Origin: Agaricus subrufescens
Lineage: Eukaryota; Basidiomycota; Agaricomycetes; Agaricales; Agaricaceae
NCBI GenBank assembly: GCA_029945375.1
Contig: CM057059.1
Coordinates: 3,100,001 to 3,164,000 of the forward strand
Length of the DNA: 64,000 bases
Direction of reading: 5' to 3'
Under the pieces are notes generated by a model. That model was given only the letters and a program-made list of their open reading frames with translations, was not told where the DNA came from and searched no databases. Both the position numbers and the translations under genes were made by a program. How positions within the stretch are numbered: the stretch's first letter is position 1; each line of letters starts with the position of its first letter. This document shows positions 35,264 through 46,562 of this stretch, in pieces.

Positions 35264-36597
35264 ATGTATCGTCCCCCCCTCCACGGACTACAAATCTCGA
35301 GGTTTGCCTGCTATTTCTTTGCTTGTGTTGTTACTCTCTACCTCATCTACTTCGCGACGACGTCATATGATTTCAAGAGAATAACAACTTCCCCTAAACA
35401 TGTTCCCCTATCATCCTCAGCCCCGTCCCTGTTGCCATGCCCGAACTCTACCCTCGCCGAACCAAAAATATTACTTGTGTCCGCTCTCTTCCCCCTCTCC
35501 AAATCTAAACACTCCCATGAAGAATACGACTACTGGTTAGCCAAGTTTCTGAAATCCATCACGACCCCAGTATACTTTTATGCTCCTCCATCCCTACATT
35601 CCAAGATTCTCTCATTACGAGGTTCTCTACCCATCTACGTCAACACTTCATTCACCTCGCCATTCGATATCACACCACTCCAAGGCCTAGAAAGTGCTTA
35701 TGAACATTTTCATACCATCGATCGAGAAGCATCATATCACAATCCAGAACTATACGCAGTCTGGAACGCCAAACCTTGGTTACTCGATAACGCCGTCAAA
35801 CACATGAAGGAAAAAAGGGGCGAGGTATACGACTATGCTTTTTGGAACGATGCGGGGAGTTTTCGAGACGAACATGTGTACACCAAGTGGCCCAACCCAA
35901 ACCGCGTGGAAGAAGTGTGGAACCTCGGTGTTGAACGTGTTGTCGAGGTGGCAGGCGACACCATGCCATCACGAGACCAGATAAAAAAGGATTTGCTCTT
36001 TTTCCCGTTTACGGGTATGTTCGATAGGACCAGGCGGTATTGGAGGGAGGATGATGGCCCTGTTGATGTTGACATCAGTGAAGGTGAGCGGTCATCTGTA
36101 TGATCATAACTTTTGATCCGGATGATTTATTGATGTCACTAGGCTCATTTTTTGGTGGATCCCCAAAAACGGTTTCTTGGTGGTCAGAAACGTATTACAC
36201 TTACCACGATCATTATATCCGCAAAGGCTACTTTGTAGGAAAAGACCAAACGCTTATCAATGCCCTTTTCCTCCTCTTTCCTGACAGGATTTTTGGCATA
36301 TGGTTAGACAATCCAGATGCTCGTTCTGGCATTTATGGTTTTGACGTCGGCCCCATGGGAAAGTGTGGACGTCCGTGGTGGTATTATCAATGGTTTTTAG
36401 CTGCTGATGAAGAGCGATCGATAATGAGTCAGAGATGGCTAAAAGAGTCGAATGGATTTAGCTTGTGGTTTTGGCAGGAATGGGAATGGTGGATTCAGAG
36501 ACAGGAATGTAAATTGACAAAGGTGTTTTGGGTGAAAGAAAAACTTTTGAGCGTGTTTGGGAAAGGGTGGGGGGTAAAAAGAGATGTTATTATGTAA
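35264..36597 (+). CDS. HtrL/YibB-like type II membrane protein, putative glycosyltransferase
   Basis: Two exons (35264-36083 and 36143-36597) are joined by a GTGAGC..CTAG intron. ATG at 35264 gives MYRPPLHGLQISRF, followed by one membrane anchor at about residues 12-31, so the body probably faces the Golgi/ER lumen. The lumenal part has features I associate with the HtrL/YibB family: an early beta-strand-like ILLVSALFPLSK, PELYAVWNAKPWLLDNAVKH, YAFWNDAGSFRD with an acidic pair, then GSFFGGSPKTVSWWSETYY and YFVGKDQTLINALFLL. The order resembles nucleotide-sugar transferase folds, in which the WNDAG region would bind the donor, but activity is inference. Nothing looks broken. Confidence 0.78.
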
Positions 36598-37369
36598 CTG
36601 TTTTATTGTTCTTTATCATGTATATTCAATTGTACCAGTGTTTACGCTCGTAGTCATTCAGTATTTATCTTTCATTGCACTCATTCTTGGGGAGTATAAG
36701 TCTTGCTTCAGTAGTATGGCCTTCGAAACAACCGATTGTGACCTTGACATCCTAATTTGAAACGCCACAATAGGTATCTTTTCTAGTACAGTTCGGCAAA
36801 TGCCAGGAGCCAAAGCCCAGGGGCTCACTAGACAGGAGCACCTTACAACTACATAGAAGGGAAGTGCGTTCTCGGCAAGGTAAACTACGGCAGAGCAACT
36901 ACACCAGGCGAGGATGGATATCTCAGGAGTGTCAGAGGTGACGAATAGCTTACATCGCCTCTTTTATCTTCTTCCGATATTAGAGAAGTTAGTAAGGTGT
37001 AATCAAAGTGCTTACTAGTAAAACAGAACTTTTCTTATCCACAATCATTGTAGGTCGTGCGGACCAAAGGCAGAATTAGTTTCATTTGCAAAATTAGATC
37101 GTAGAAGGCCGAGGCAAATACCCTTGTGATAGGGATTGAGTAACACGGTATTACTCTTCAACACTGAGGTTATGGACCTCATGATTGACTGTTTTTTGAC
37201 ATCGAATCCACTGGGCACGAACTCAAATATGAGTAAGGCTTAATAAGACCCGGAGCGAATATAATTTGACCACAATCTTTACATTCCGTTGAATCACAGT
37301 CTAACATTTGGAGAGCTCCTTTTTTCCGATGGCCTCCTCGCTCTCTAACATCCTCCTAATTCATTTCCC
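36598..37369. other. Intergenic, no supported gene
   Basis: No reading frame with splice or composition support. It separates two converging genes. Confidence 0.4.
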
Positions 37370-37621
37370 TCAAGGCAACTGGCAGGTGACGAATCCTCCA
37401 ACGATACCGGTGGGTCGGGGAAGGGGATCACAGGGTAAGTCCTTCCATCCAGGGCAGCACTCCAACTCCCTCTGGCAGAGGAGCTTGCTAGGGGGTCCAG
37501 AGCAGTCAACACCGGCGCATGTGCATACGATGCTGGCATCACGAGCCTGAAGCATTGGGTTGGCCAGTGCAACGGGGGCAACGATGAGCGCGGTGATGAA
37601 AGCAATGATGCTCGTCTTCAT
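37370..37621 (-). CDS. Small secreted cysteine-rich protein (8 Cys)
   Basis: A single frame of 83 residues starts MKTSIIAFITALIVAPVALA, a clear signal peptide. The mature part has eight cysteines, including a CC pair (VCTCAGVDC, LLC, ELECCPG, LPC, VTC). Size and pattern fit a fungal small secreted protein of unknown role. The spacing does not match a hydrophobin (usually longer, with two CC pairs). A possible alternative splice near the 3' end (GTGATC..CCAG) would change only the last residues. Confidence 0.65.
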   Translation of the reverse strand: MKTSIIAFITALIVAPVALANPMLQARDASIVCTCAGVDCSGPPSKLLCQRELECCPGWKDLPCDPLPRPTGIVGGFVTCQLP

Positions 37622-38418
37622 AGTGCTAACAGTCTTTTTTGACGTCAGAGACGGTTATAGTAGGCGATGACCGAGACTTACAAATTACTGGGAGGTTTGT
37701 TGTTTGCACAAGAGCTGCTTGGCAGGATGAATTTGAGAGTTGTCGATGGCCCCTTTTATACCTTTCCATACCCCAGAGAAAGCATCTCGTGAATTGACAG
37801 AAGGGGTTGAGGCCTGAGGGTTTCCAAGGGATATATTTGGCGCGATCAGTCCGCGCAACTCGTACGTATGCAATTACGGACGTGCGAGTCCCCGTCGGCG
37901 CGCCCACCTCTTGAAAGTAGCGGTAATGGAGACAATTTTTAGACCTGAAACTCCGCGTCTACTTGAAAGGGAGGTTGAAACTAGCCCGCCGTTGAAATTT
38001 GCCGTATAACTTTACGAGAGCATGTTGAACAAAGTTTGACATATTTCAGCAGAGCAAGGATCTATCACTCGGTTGCAAGGCCGAACAGTCATTACCGGCG
38101 AGCGTAGGATCCATAGGATGCGGAGAAGAGACGAAGATGTTTGCGGAGCTTTCCTAGTAAATTAATGATGCCATCATCAAACGCCTTGCCCTCGACTCAT
38201 TGCCAGCAACTTCAACTCATTTTCGCCTTTCTCTACTTTTTCATCGGTGCATTTTCACTAGAAGGCTGTTAGGCCTAACTGTATGTTTAGTCTTCTCGGT
38301 CTCTTATTCGGTGTACTAACGTCGGCAGTGACAAAATTATACGGTACCGTCAAGCCCGAGGGTTTTTTTCCGCTCTACGGCAGACTCTTTCTGATTCACG
38401 TGTACGGCGGCCTAGACG

Positions 38419-38634
38419 ATGAAACTCTTATTTGGGCCTGTTTTTGTGTTCCTTGTATCGCTATTATTGCCGGCCAGTACGTCACTCGCACACTCAAAAA
38501 TGCCAACTTTTCGCTCAGGGAAGGCCGAGTGTCACGGATGTTGGGCTGTAGAGCCGTTTGATTGCCCTCAGGGTTGGAATCTTGAAAAGCATAAGCTATG
38601 TTATACATGCTGCAAGCCCCTAGGATACTCATAA
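38419..38634 (+). CDS. Small secreted cysteine-rich protein (6 Cys)
   Basis: A 71-residue frame begins MKLLFGPVFVFLVSLLLPAS, a strong signal peptide. The mature peptide has six cysteines (ECHGC, FDC, LC, TCC) in about 45 residues. Single exon, stop TAA at 38632-38634. Family unknown; probably secreted and disulfide-bonded. It is not a copy of the 37370 gene. Confidence 0.6.
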   Translation: MKLLFGPVFVFLVSLLLPASTSLAHSKMPTFRSGKAECHGCWAVEPFDCPQGWNLEKHKLCYTCCKPLGYS

Positions 38635-41114
38635 GGAGTTTTAATTGCATTAGATCGATTATGTGCGCCCTTTGTTTCCCCATGTTCCTATTAGAATCCT
38701 TGATCGTTCTCACTCACCCCGGTTTTGATTTTGAAATAACTTCTGTCACACACACACGGACCATGGATCGATAAGATTTGAACCTGGTTTTCAATTGTTG
38801 CAGAGATCAGTCTTATATTTTGCTCGGCCCTACAACCTTCGGTTCTTGTATGCTGTCCCCCTCACTCCTAAGAAGTGCTGGTGCGAAAGAATACTTCGTC
38901 AGGCCGTATGCCAAGGTTTAATACCCTCCTTTCGATCATCATTGACAAGAATGTATCACGCATCAATACCCACAATCCAGAGTAGGAGTTATCAATTGTA
39001 CCTAAAATCAGATACTCGCTATGCTGGAACGACGGGCAATTTACCCCTCAATCTCACGATTGTAGCATCGGTCCTTCCCGATGGCTTACGGTGTACTATT
39101 TCTACTATAGTCCCCTTACCACCGCTTATTCATCTGTTTTCTTGTTTGAAGTCAGTGTCCGGACTAATGGGAACTTGTTTCGGCAGATGTGTGGCGCTAG
39201 GCTATCAAGACGAACACAGGCGGGGAATTCATGATGGGTGGTAATAATAAAAATGCACACCGGCGTCTTTTGTGCTCCATCGTCAGTGCGCTGTTGTTTT
39301 CCCCTACTGGAGATGTCACTGTTTAGATCACGAAAACTTTGTCAAAACTCTAGGCTCGAAAATCCTAGGGTGCAATTAAGTAAGTAGCTTAAACTTTCGA
39401 CCAACTTCCGAAGGGAAACGAAAAATCAAATTGCATAGGGAGAGCGGAGGTGGGTTTAGAGTGGGATAGGAATCAACCGTTTAAAGGATTGAAGTTTTTG
39501 GAGGATAACATAAATTCCCAGAAAATGTAGCATTCAGCCCTGGAAGTATCCACATGTACTCGAATCCCGGTGTAATGAAATGGACGGAAATAATATTCGG
39601 AAAACCCGGACTCGATAGATTCCGCTTCCAATCCTCAGTAGTGATCATGAGTCGCTTCCGTTTTACATTAGACAGTGAGCGGTGATACTCCAAGTACATG
39701 ACCAATAGGCGTATAGATTGTTTATCATTCGTCCAATATAACATGTCCGGGAGTACACTGTGCCTGTTGGAGCCAGGGACGATATCATCTCCTCCTTTTT
39801 TCCTCAACAGCTACCAGAGTCAAATATGCTTATTGCGGCTATAGCAATAACTCCTTCAACGTGGTTATTTCTGGAAAATTGAATCCTCGGCATGTCGTAA
39901 TAACTCTCAATGATACCCCAAGGTATTCTTAAAATACCAACGGTACATTGATTACGATCTTTCCGGTGGTCTTCCCCGAAGCACAAACGAATGAGTCAAC
40001 GTAGGAGATGTCCCTGTGCCAGTCCCTCGATGTTGTTCATACTCAATATCACGATCTTTATGGCCAGTTTGCCTCTAACTTTTGTTTATATACACCACAC
40101 AAGTATCCAAGCGTTAGGTTTCTAATGTCGTATTCGGGATCATATGATATTCCTCTTCGGACTCTCTCCTCAAGCACCATGTAAAGCGAAAGACTGCTCT
40201 GCCCTCAACATGAATGACTTGGTCGACTACGCCCGACTTCGGTTCTTGTTCGTTGATATACCGGTCATAGTATGCTGCAGACTTTGATCGGGCTGCCAGT
40301 CTGTTTGAGCGTTACTTTAAGAGCCCAAGCTTCCCCCAGCCATCACCCAGAGTAGCTACCAACACTGACAATCGCTTGGTCTATGTTTCTCACCCTTCGC
40401 GTCTCACATAAAGGCGCGGATCTCTCCCGCCTTCGGGCAAGGTGGCATAGGGTTCATCGGTCCCGCATCTGTACATCCTAGATTGTACTCGAGAGATAGA
40501 TTATTTATCTGTATACTTGCTGCAGTGTACCGTGAATTATGTTTGAGCATCGTGTAATAAATCGGGAGATTCTTTTGGGAAAACCGAGAAAAAGACTTGG
40601 GCCGGATCACGTTGGAGTGGGATATGTCAGTGAGAAACCTACGATATAACTGTGAAGGCCCATAAGCGGCCTAGTCGGTGGTGATGCACAAAGGGAATTA
40701 ATCGTTTGAAGGGTTGATTAGAGTCTCATCCATTCCCGGCGAAGTTCTGCAGTGATCGGTGTTACAGTCAACTGTGGCGCCACTTGACTGCTTCTTCATT
40801 CAAATAACTTCGGCGGCGCGCACTTCCATGGTCTCTTGAGAATTTCTTTTGCAAGAAGCTGCAAAGAGTTGCAAAGTTCACTCATAAAAGGGCTGACTTT
40901 ACTGACTTTAGGGAACTTATATTCGCTTGTCATCATCTCTCGTACGTCGCGACCTGATCTACCAGCTGAGTATCCCACTGACCAATATAATATAGTACTT
41001 CGCATTCAATACTAAAACGACTGTCAGCCGGTTGATACCCAGCTTCACGATTGGTACGTAGCCAATATCATATAGATGTCTGAGAGACTCTGACATTGAA
41101 GACCAAAATCAGAG
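38635..41114. other. Gene-poor interval between small secreted protein genes
   Basis: No gene is supported. Frames on the minus strand near 39481-39986 lack recognisable domains and starts with context. Confidence 0.35.
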
Positions 41115-41354
41115 ATGAAGACCCTCACGCTCAATGCCATCCTTACAGTATTGTTTACTGCGGCCATCGCAGTGCCCATTCCGGCAAAGAAATTTCCATG
41201 CCCAACTCATTGGCCCAAAAACGCTGGAATCGGTCTGGTCTGCGAACCCTTGACAGTGCAACCTACCATATCCACGACTGCAAGTGCCACAGGATACACG
41301 CACTCGGCCGATTATCCTCTTTCAAGAGCCTATTATACTAGTTTTGTTGTTTGA
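41115..41354 (+). CDS. Small secreted protein (2 Cys)
   Basis: A 79-residue frame with a signal peptide (MKTLTLNAILTVLFTAAIAV) followed by PIPAKKFPCPTHWPKNAG and a Ser/Thr/Tyr-rich end. Only two cysteines. Single exon, stop TGA at 41352-41354. The end SRAYYTSFVV could be a read-through of an unseen donor, so the C-terminus is less certain than the start. Confidence 0.5.
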   Translation: MKTLTLNAILTVLFTAAIAVPIPAKKFPCPTHWPKNAGIGLVCEPLTVQPTISTTASATGYTHSADYPLSRAYYTSFVV

Positions 41355-41850
41355 GAGCCCGATAGTTGAATTAATGATTAGTGACGAATGTACTCCTTTA
41401 GCGCTTTGGTCTTTGAAGAATCTCTTTCCTTCCAAATCCGCACCTGGCGGTATTACGTAAGTTTTGACTACTGACATTAGGAAATCTTAGGTGAAAAAAC
41501 GTCCAGGAAACCAACAGCCAAGCTAGCCTCTAATTTTCTTCTCGTCCTCCTCCTCTTTCCAAGCTATTACCCCCTCTCGGGATTTCTGGTTGAGGTTTAT
41601 TCAATTCCGGTCGCATCTGATCGCTCAATGGCCTTTGAGGGGGATATCGCGTGCTCATCTGCATCACTGGCTCTGGTTGCTTGACATGATGCATAGCTTC
41701 AAGATCTTCTGGGACAGCTGTTCGCCGCTGCTCGTTGTCTTTGACGACTTCATTTATGAAATCATCGTCATCGAATTTTGACCGTCTACATTTGAAGCAA
41801 GAACGAGGAAAACCTGGTGTGGTGTTAGGGTTGAATGTGTCACCACTGAA

Positions 41851-42009
41851 CTAGTGGGGAGTCTTCGTACAGAAAGGATGCATGCCGACTTGGGTGCTAC
41901 ATAAACCTGTAAGATCGTTCAGAAGGCCATTTTTGAATTTAACAACAAAGAACTCACTGAAAAGTGAACAACAACAGCAGCATAACATACAACAATCACC
42001 GTCTGACAT
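41851..42009 (-). CDS. Possible tiny protein with CCxxCCCCC run
   Basis: ATG at 42009 opens MSDGDCCMLCCCCCSLF. A canonical GTGAGT..TACAG intron (41907-41957) joins in phase to a short exon ending FCTKTPH at 41851, giving 35 residues. The cysteine run recalls CYSTM-type tail-anchored mini-proteins, but the length and position are not typical. Weak evidence. Confidence 0.28.
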   Translation of the reverse strand: MSDGDCCMLCCCCCSLFSEFFVVKFKNGLLNDLTGLCSTQVGMHPFCTKTPH

Positions 42010-43654
42010 TGTTATCTGTGGAGGTGGCAAATGGGTGTTACAAGTTGGTTGTACTGGCCCCAATGGAGTGAGGATCGGTGGAGAGAAGGACGGTAGAATG
42101 AAACTGAAATGGTCTTAGCAACAGAAGAATGATGGATTAGTAGCTACTACTTAAAAGCAGCCTTGAGCATTACTTTGTGATTTGTTCGGCTGTGGATGCG
42201 ACCCTGCATCAAAAGGAAGCTGTGCATCTGGTAACCGGTCACATACTAAGAAAAGACTCCGCAAACTATACAGCTATCGGGCACCTGCTATCAGATACTA
42301 AGGTTGTTCTCGTACACATGGGCTCCTCGAGCGTATATACCCAATAGCTGTCGGCCAACCGCTAAACCGGTACTCGGAACATCAAACCAGAAAAAATGTT
42401 TGCAGGTTTAAAATCAATTCATTCGGTGATGCTGATTAGGGAGAACTTGTTCAGTGAGTGTATGGTCACAATTGGATGTCAAAGAAGAGATACCAGCTTA
42501 AAAATAATTGGCAGCTCAGAAGCGACTTAGTAGCGATCATGTTAAACCGCTTCTACTTGTCCGATGTGGTGACTGTAGCCACACTACACTGCTAATGCCA
42601 ATCAATGGCCAGAAACCATCAGTTATGATCTTATTTGTTACAGATTTAGGACTCCTGTTTCCTGCTCCAGTTTGGCCCGCCTGTTATTGAACAGCCTCTA
42701 CGACGAGCCGTGGTATACGGACGTAGTCGTTGTGAACAACTTCTTTCCAAGAATCACCGCACCTGATAACGGTCCTCATTGTACGGAAACCACGACAATC
42801 ACCGGAATAGGGTCACAGGTAGTGTATTCACGACGATGGCCGTAGTTCAGTTCAATTTCTTTTGCAATTGACTGCGACATAATCCCGCTGGCGCGCCATC
42901 CCGACATATAATTGTCTTAATCTTCGTCAAGCTCGGTTCACGCCGGAAATCAAGGTAGATTTTCCTGGCTCCCAGTTCAAAATAACTCAAACAGCCTGAA
43001 CAATATCGACCTTATGTGAGGAAATAGTTCGATAAATACAGATTTAGTCCACACCAGTATCAAATTTTCACGACGGTCTTGATATTTTTGACTCCCTTTC
43101 GGTTATCAAGTTGTCCTCTCCCAATATGGATGTTAATTATTCACTCTCCCGATACACAACATGAATCTAGAACATTGAAATCATCTTGACCACAAAATTC
43201 GGTAATACACGAGAAATACATGTGACAATATCCAAAATTCTAGCTACAGTCGATTTTATTACATATTAGTACTTAGTATTTTCTAACTGGTAATATCTAT
43301 ACAAAAAGGGACGAAGCAGACCTTATGATATGTATAAACTTCACATTAGTGGCCCGAAATATGCGATAGATCGTGAAAAATTTGAAGTCAGTCCGCGAAT
43401 TGTCCGTGTGGTTTCCGTACTACTAATCGTCCTCTACCTGCAGCCGCCTGGGCCCGTGTTCAACCCACGTTATCTCAGATGTCCCTATTTGTTGACTCGG
43501 TATCCTCACAATTGGGCTTGCGCATTCATTCCTATGGTACCGTCACGGCATTGACCACACCGCCAATCAGTTGTAGTCTTGCATTATAGCAGCGTCGACC
43601 CCGCGCAATTAAACTTCCCGCATCCAACCACCTCTCGCTATTACGCGGCGTTCA
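42010..43654. other. Intergenic, AT-rich, no supported gene
   Basis: No reading frame with splice or family support. The segment around 43000-43330 is notably AT-rich. Confidence 0.35.
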
Positions 43655-45082
43655 TTATGGGCCAACCCGCGTCCAGCCCGCTTTCGAGTAGCACCCGGTC
43701 TGCGTGCTGTCCGCGTCAAGTGAACATTCACTCTGCGTGCTGTCCACATCCAGCCTGCGTCCGCACGCGGATTCCACATCTTTGTTGTAGTCAAATGGTT
43801 TGCTATCCGCTTCCGGTGATCCGGCTGATTGGAGACCATTGCTTGTTCCTCCTGTTTCGCTAGGTTGCGTTGTTGCACCATGTCCGGAGTGATTCCAGCG
43901 CAAGCTACTAGCTACCCTTTGTGATCTTTGTGATTCATAGGCTTTCCCGCTGGCGACCCGGTACAGCACGAGTAGGTAGGCAATTATCTGGATGTAATTA
44001 GTAATGAACAATCTACTAATGGCTTTACACGATTGTCTTACCTCAATGTATGTTTTGGTCGCACAGAAAAAAATTCCCGTAGGAAAACCCAAACCAAAAT
44101 AAACCGCTACAATTAACAGCCATGCAGTTTCTAGAGCATAGGACTCTACGAGCATAGCGACAATATCTCTGTATGATATAATCAGTTCGGACCTGCCTGT
44201 CAAGGTCGGAGTAGTCTCGCATCAGTTGTCGGATTGCCAAGAATTTTCTGCAGATCTTCATACCGGTTAATTTTCGCAGCTGCCGATCCCTATAAAGAAG
44301 GTACCCAGAAATGAGCGTAGTACAAAATACAGTGGTAGCTCCTTGTAATGCGAAGTCTGCCGCTCGAGCTGCTTTGCTATAGAACTGCTCAGCTTCCACC
44401 ATCGGTAGAATTGCGGCAAGGATGACGCTCCTCATATGCAATGCTGAACGGATGGAGTTTACTGAAGATGACAGGGACGGCCGGTTTGTAGAATCACTTA
44501 CCAGTAAAGGTCAGGAAAGACAGCAGAGGCAGTCCAGTGACAAGGTTACCATACCACTTGCCGGTCGTTCTCCAAATGACCCATACACGCCAGACCTTGG
44601 TCCAATCAGCGAAAGGGGACCACAAAAAATCTAATAATACAAGTCACCTGAATTGACGACGTCAATATATCGACCAACATCCGACATGCATTGTCGAAGG
44701 TGATTATTGGGTGGGTATGACAAGCTGAGAGGGTGTATTTATGTGGGCCGCCAGGAAACCCACTATGTTTGATGTAGGCATCCTGGGTAATCCAACCCTT
44801 TGCTATCAGGCTAGAGATTCCGCAAATCATCACCAACGTGCTATGTGCAAGCATAAAATTTGTTTGTCTTCGATTATTGTTGCGAAGTCGACGAGCTACT
44901 GCCGAATACATATATAGACAATAGAGGGTGACTGCAATGCCGTAGAAGGTCCCTGCCACGGTTGTCGGGGCGACAAATGCAAGTTGATTTTCGAGGAGTA
45001 TCTGCCCTTGAAGCGTTGTGGTACTGTTGTTTATAAGGTCTTTTGGAATAGATGGTGAGATGTCGAAAGTATTGTTGCTCAT
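43655..45082 (-). CDS. Seven-helix membrane protein, receptor-like, unknown ligand
   Basis: ATG at 45082 opens MSNNTFDISPSIPKD, then a first helix (TTVAGTFYGIAVTLYCLYMY), an RRLRNNNRRQT loop, and a second helix (NFMLAHSTLVMICGISSLIA). A 51-nt intron (GTGACT..CCAAG) leads to VWRVWVIWRTTGKWYGNLVT and LPLLSFLTFT. Further exons give DFALQGATTVFCTTLISGYL, AWLLIVAVYFGLGFPTGIFF and IIAYLLVLYRVASGKAY, then a long Ser/Gly-rich tail ending at 43655. Seven hydrophobic segments and a cytosolic tail match a large agaricomycete family of GPCR-like proteins of unknown function, with a W-R-V-W-V-type helix 3. The tail has a short duplicated stretch (DVDSTQSEC / DADSTQTGC). Confidence 0.78.
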
Positions 45083-46562
45083 GGCGTTCAAGAGCTTGGG
45101 AAGATTGTAGTACCTGGATAATTGTTTCTCCTTCAAGTTTTATACGTTTCCGGCAAAAGATATACCAATGACGTTGCGCTCCTGCTCATGCGGCTTGGTA
45201 TCCTATCAAGGGCAAGTAGGCTCTCACCTACCGGAAGAACAGCTTCAATAACATCCACAGCAACTCCTCCGAGTCATTATGAGTCATTTGAGAATATGAT
45301 CGTCTTGAGAGAACGTGCCCACTTACATCTCAGTCCATTTAGCAACATTGAGTCAGATATCTTAACATCCGACAACAGCATCCTCAGATAGATTCAACTA
45401 TCCACGCATGCGCATGCCAAATGTTCATTCACAATTTCACAAACTTCCGTAGACCTAGTGGCCCATGGTAGATTGCCTCCTATATGCTTGCTCTAATCGC
45501 TAGTTCGTAGAGGCCGGCACTGGGTCGGATTGGGGACGCCTACTTGTAATTCGTCTGACTGCTCATTTGTGCTGTTGAGAAGTCTTGTTACTGGGAATCA
45601 ATTTCTTTTCTTAGACTATCTCAACTCCGAGCACCTGGGAGCGATACGCAGTTGTGATTCAGGGTGTTGGGAAACATCCTGTCATGGTTGCCTGCTTCTG
45701 GTTGAAGAGACACACTAGGTACTTGGTCAAATCAATAAATCCAGGGCCAAATCGTAGATTTGAGACCGCTCAAATGTCGCAAATACCAACATAGGTAATC
45801 TAGGTCCAATGTGGTTACTTTCTATGTAGCTTCAATGTACTAACCGCTGATAAGTCGAAGAATTGACTCATTTCCACCGACACCCTTGACTCGAGGCTTT
45901 CGAACTAGGAATTAGAAGGACAATTACCGCAGTAACATGAGAAATTCATCAAAGCTAAAAGTTTCATCCGAAAAGACGACTAGAGAAGGTATGATGAGTG
46001 TGGGAGATTGATTAAGAGGAATCGCGATTTTCATCATCTGGGCCGAGGCACTGTCACTGAGCTAATGACGAAGACCCATAAAACCATCCCTATTTTGAAA
46101 GTACCAAACAATTCTGGGCTCCTTCTATCCACCAGAAGCATGCATCAGCATAAGGTATAAACATAGTCATCAAACAATGCTCCTCCCAGTAATAAAGCTA
46201 GAGCCTCAAAGTCCTCGGGAGTTTCTTATAGAAGTTGAGAAATGCATCAGAAGTGGAATTGCGAACACAACAGACAACAAGATATTACATATAGCGAACC
46301 TTTGAAAGAGACTAGACAATCACATAATGATGAGCACGAAACATCATGTCCAAAACTTCTAGAGACTCATCAAACCAAAGGAAAGGGACGATGTGTCTGC
46401 GAGATGAAATCTACAACAGTCCTCATTCAAATCAACCTGGCCTTCTCAACGACGAGAACATTAATGTTCTGCAAACAGAACATGAGCAAATGCCATCCCC
46501 GATCAAAAAAGAAGTAAAAACGCGTCATGTCAACCCCACAACTCGAACCGGCACAAAGATGC
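45083..46562. other. Intergenic, no supported gene
   Basis: Frames on the plus strand near 45122-45718 and 46242-46624 lack recognisable domains or splice-supported extension. The right part is A-rich. Confidence 0.4.
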
